From Actinospineispora eucalypti (GTDB taxonomy: Bacteria > Actinomycetota > Actinomycetes > Mycobacteriales > Pseudonocardiaceae): a stretch of 64,000 nucleotides of DNA. The position numbers and the translations under genes are program-made. The stretch lies in the NCBI GenBank assembly GCA_014208095.1, contig JACHMT010000005.1, positions 558,001 through 622,000 on the forward strand, read 5' to 3'. Positions within the stretch are counted from its first letter, which is position 1; each line of letters begins with the position of its first letter. Below, one piece after another: positions 61,924 to 64,000 of this stretch. Under the pieces are notes generated by a model that was not told the origin of the DNA, ran no database searches, and saw only the letters and a list, made by a program, of their open reading frames with translations.

Positions 61924-62583
61924 GTGTCCCCGAGGGCCGGCGTAGTCACCGAAGAAAGTCGAGAGCGCGCTGCCCTCTGCGTGACCCTGGAACGGGTCGG
62001 GCCGGCGGCGCCCACGCTGTGCAGCCGGCCGACCGCCGAGGACCTGCTGGCCTACCTGCTGGTGGGGGAGCGGCGCTTCCTGACCAGCCTGCTCGGCCTG
62101 CTGGTGCCGGCGGTGGCCAGCTCCGCCGAGGCCAAGATGCGCCACCGTTCCTGGGGCGAGATGATCGAGCTGCTGCGCGCCGGCCCGGCCTGGTGGTGGC
62201 CGTCGGCGCGGCCGGGGGACGGGTTGGACTTCTTGAAGCTGTTCGTGCACCACGAGGACATCCGCCGGGCGACTCCCGGCTGGGAGCCGAGGCCGCCCGA
62301 GCTGTACCGGGACGAGGTGCTCTGGCAGGCGGCCGCCCGGCTGGGTCGGCTTGCCTACCGGCGCAGCCCGGTCGGCGTGCGGCTGCGCCGGCCGGACGGA
62401 GTGTCCTGGCTGGTCAAGCCGGGCACCGAGACCGTCACCATGATCGGCGACCCGGGCGAGCTGGTGGTGCACATGTGCGGCCGGCGGGCGGCGCGTGTGC
62501 GGCCGACCGGCGCGCCCAAGGACATCGCCGCGGCGCTGGACACCCGACAGGGCACACTGTTCGGCGGCGTGGCCGAGGAGTGA
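61924..62583 (+). CDS. TIGR03085-family protein (copy 1)
   Basis: 219 residues from GTG 61924, 6 bp after thyX. Pattern RERAALCVTLERVGPAAPTL, AEDLLAYLLVGERRFLTSLL, FVHHEDIRRATPGWEPRPPE and YRRSPVGVRLRRPDGVS matches the TIGR03085 (DinB-like helical bundle) family; the HHEDIRRA motif (HHE) suits metal binding. The product of the next gene shares all these blocks, so the pair is a tandem duplication. Family function unknown. Confidence 0.85.
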   Translation: MSPRAGVVTEESRERAALCVTLERVGPAAPTLCSRPTAEDLLAYLLVGERRFLTSLLGLLVPAVASSAEAKMRHRSWGEMIELLRAGPAWWWPSARPGDGLDFLKLFVHHEDIRRATPGWEPRPPELYRDEVLWQAAARLGRLAYRRSPVGVRLRRPDGVSWLVKPGTETVTMIGDPGELVVHMCGRRAARVRPTGAPKDIAAALDTRQGTLFGGVAEE

Positions 62584-62588
62584 TCGCG

Positions 62589-63224
62589 ATGAGACTGGTT
62601 CCCGAGGAACGGGCGGCGCTGTGCGACCTGTTCGCCGCGCTCGGCCCGGAGGCGCCGACCGTGCTGCCGGGCTGGCGGGCCGAGGAGCTGCTGGCCCACA
62701 TGCTGGTCCGCGAGCGCCAGCCGCTCTACGCGCCGGGCATCCTGGTGCCCGCGCTGGCCGGGCGCACCGAGGCCGCCATGCGGTCGTACGGCAAGATGCC
62801 CTGGTCACGGCGGGTGGAGTTGCTGCGCGGCGGCGCCCCGCCCTGGTCGCCCTACTGGCTCGCGCCGGTCGACGAGAAGGCCAACCTGGTGGAGTTCTTC
62901 GTGCACTACGAGGACCTGGCCCGCGCCCAGCCCGACTGGCGGCCCCGCGAGCTCTCGCCGGAGCGGCAGGAGGCGATCTGGTCGATGCTGCGGCTGTCCG
63001 CCCGCGTGCTCTACCGGCGCAGCCCGGTCGGTGTGCTGCTGCGCCACCCCACCCGGGAGCGGGGCACGGACATCCACGCCCGTCCCGGCTCCAGCCGGGT
63101 GACCATCACCGCGCCGCCCGGGGAACTGCTGTTGCACGCCTTCGGCCGGGAGCAAGCCCGGGTGGAGCTGGACGGCACGCCCGAGGACCTGGAAGCCCTG
63201 GAGAAGACTCCGCGCGGCATCTGA
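62589..63224 (+). CDS. TIGR03085-family protein (copy 2)
   Basis: 211 residues from ATG 62589, 5 bp after copy 1. ERAALCDLFAALGPEAPTVL, AEELLAHMLVRERQPLYAPG, FVHYEDLARAQPDWRPRELS and YRRSPVGVLLRHPTRERGTD align block for block with copy 1. It has HYE where copy 1 has HHE, but keeps the second His in ELLLHAFG. Tandem with copy 1 and probably co-transcribed with thyX. One of the copies may have diverged in function. Confidence 0.85.
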   Translation: MRLVPEERAALCDLFAALGPEAPTVLPGWRAEELLAHMLVRERQPLYAPGILVPALAGRTEAAMRSYGKMPWSRRVELLRGGAPPWSPYWLAPVDEKANLVEFFVHYEDLARAQPDWRPRELSPERQEAIWSMLRLSARVLYRRSPVGVLLRHPTRERGTDIHARPGSSRVTITAPPGELLLHAFGREQARVELDGTPEDLEALEKTPRGI

Positions 63225-63271
63225 GCCACCGGGCGGACTTGCTGTCTGTGCAACCGGTAGCATAGGAGCCG

Positions 63272-63415
63272 ATGAGCGCCCTTAGCCGATCTGGCGGCGC
63301 GGAGCGTGGCCGGGTGCCTCGACGCCCGAACGCCACCGAAGACCCTGTCGCCGCTTATGCGTCGGCGACCTTGAGAAAGACCGGCACGGCCGGTCGCGAA
63401 AGTTGTTGCTTGTGA
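63272..63415 (+). CDS. Short leader-like open frame before RNase J
   Basis: 47 residues (MSALSRSGGAERGRVPRRPN, ending AGRESCCL) whose stop overlaps the RNase J start in a GTGA arrangement. An AGGAGCC run precedes its ATG. It may be a translated leader coupled to RNase J, or a chance frame in the position where dapA usually lies. No homologue recognised. Confidence 0.3.
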   Translation: MSALSRSGGAERGRVPRRPNATEDPVAAYASATLRKTGTAGRESCCL

Positions 63416-64000
63416 GTCGTTCTCACCCTGCCCGACCCAACCGCCGGAGCCCGGAGCCCGAGCCGGAGCCCCAGCCCGAACTGCCGAACACCGCGCCACC
63501 CGAGTTGCCCAACGGCGCGCTGCGCGTCGTCGCGCTCGGCGGCATCGGCGAAATCGGCCGGAACATGACCGTGTTCGAGTACGGCGGGCGCCTGCTCGTC
63601 GTGGACTGCGGCGTCCTGTTCCCCTCCGATGACTCGCCCGGTGTCGACCTGATCCTGCCCGACTTCCGGGCCATCGAGAACCGCCTCGACGACATCGACG
63701 CGGTGGTCCTCACCCACGGGCACGAGGATCACATCGGTGCCATCCCGTTCCTGCTCCGCCTGCGCCCCGACGTGCCGATCGTGGGGTCCAAGTTCACCCT
63801 TGCGCTGGTCGCCGCCAAGTGCAAGGAACACCGGTTGACCCCGCACCTGCGTGAGGTGCGGGAGGGTCAGCAGACCAAACACGGCGTGTTCGAGTGCGAG
63901 TACTTCGCCGTGAACCACTCCATCCCGGACGCGCTCGCGGTGGCCATCCGCACCCCGGCCGGCCTGGTGCTGCACACCGGGGACATCAAGCTGGACCAGC
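63412..64000 (+). CDS. rnj: Ribonuclease J (partial, runs off the end)
   Basis: First 196 residues are present. After a Pro-rich, basic N-terminal extension (residues 1-35) comes LRVVALGGIGEIGRNMTVFE, the RNase J start. The metallo-beta-lactamase metal motif is VVLTHGHEDHIGAIPFLLRL (HxHxDH), followed by EYFAVNHSIPDALAVAIRTP and LVLHTGDIKLDQ with the next metal-binding residues. Acts as an endo- and 5'-exonuclease in mRNA decay. GTG 63412 overlaps the stop of a short upstream frame. The C-terminal half lies outside the window. Confidence 0.95.
   Translation, partial: MSRSHPARPNRRSPEPEPEPQPELPNTAPPELPNGALRVVALGGIGEIGRNMTVFEYGGRLLVVDCGVLFPSDDSPGVDLILPDFRAIENRLDDIDAVVLTHGHEDHIGAIPFLLRLRPDVPIVGSKFTLALVAAKCKEHRLTPHLREVREGQQTKHGVFECEYFAVNHSIPDALAVAIRTPAGLVLHTGDIKLDQ

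Overview
The window is very GC-rich and carries the gene neighbourhood of a high-GC actinomycete: rimP-nusA-ylxR-infB-DUF503-rbfA-MATE, truB-ribF-rpsO-pnp-pepR, and dapB-thyX-RNase J. Principal-type sigma factor features, GAF-ANTAR proteins, DUF3558 lipoproteins, EspG/PPE-like proteins and partner-switch (STAS/RsbW) genes point to the Pseudonocardiales, probably Pseudonocardiaceae. This is inference from gene content and protein resemblance, since there is no rRNA in the window.

Positions 1-31,760 are accessory in character. They hold sparse genes, broken genes and one complete insertion sequence. 1-17.2 kb is a stress and signalling region. It contains a kinase-less DUF4118 sensor, two APC permeases, two intact STAS anti-sigma antagonists, a third STAS gene killed by frameshifts, an RsbW-like kinase, a TM-helix channel-like protein, a group-2 sigma factor and two GAF-ANTAR regulators. 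17.7-32 kb is a type VII (ESX)-flavoured island. It has a small helical protein, a DUF3558 lipoprotein and an 1104-residue protein that joins a PPE/WXG-like N-terminus (WxG and YxxxD motifs) to a SARP-type BTAD C-terminus. Further on are an intact EspG and a second, decayed EspG fragment. Between them lie a minus-strand operon of small Cys-containing proteins, an XRE regulator coupled to an acetyltransferase, a complete IS30-family element with inverted repeats and a 3-bp target duplication, a glyoxalase-fold protein, a hydrolase, and a membrane-anchored pentapeptide-repeat protein. No ESX core machinery (EccB/C/D/E, mycosin) is present, so any secretion would depend on a system elsewhere.

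Positions 31,761-64,000 are the conserved core: translation factors, RNA maturation and decay, lysine/DAP and thymidylate synthesis, and transporters. Two expected core genes seem to be missing from their usual slots: the DHH phosphoesterase (nrnA) between rbfA and the MATE gene, and dapA upstream of RNase J.

Two repeat structures share an unusual design. Both are arrays of imperfect repeats with an exact 22-bp period, arranged as mirror-image pairs. One pair (31,510-31,753) sits at the island/core boundary. The other (about 57,296-58,210) brackets a single acetyltransferase gene between dapB and a YcaQ-like gene. These arrays and the PPE-BTAD fusion are the most unusual items in the window.
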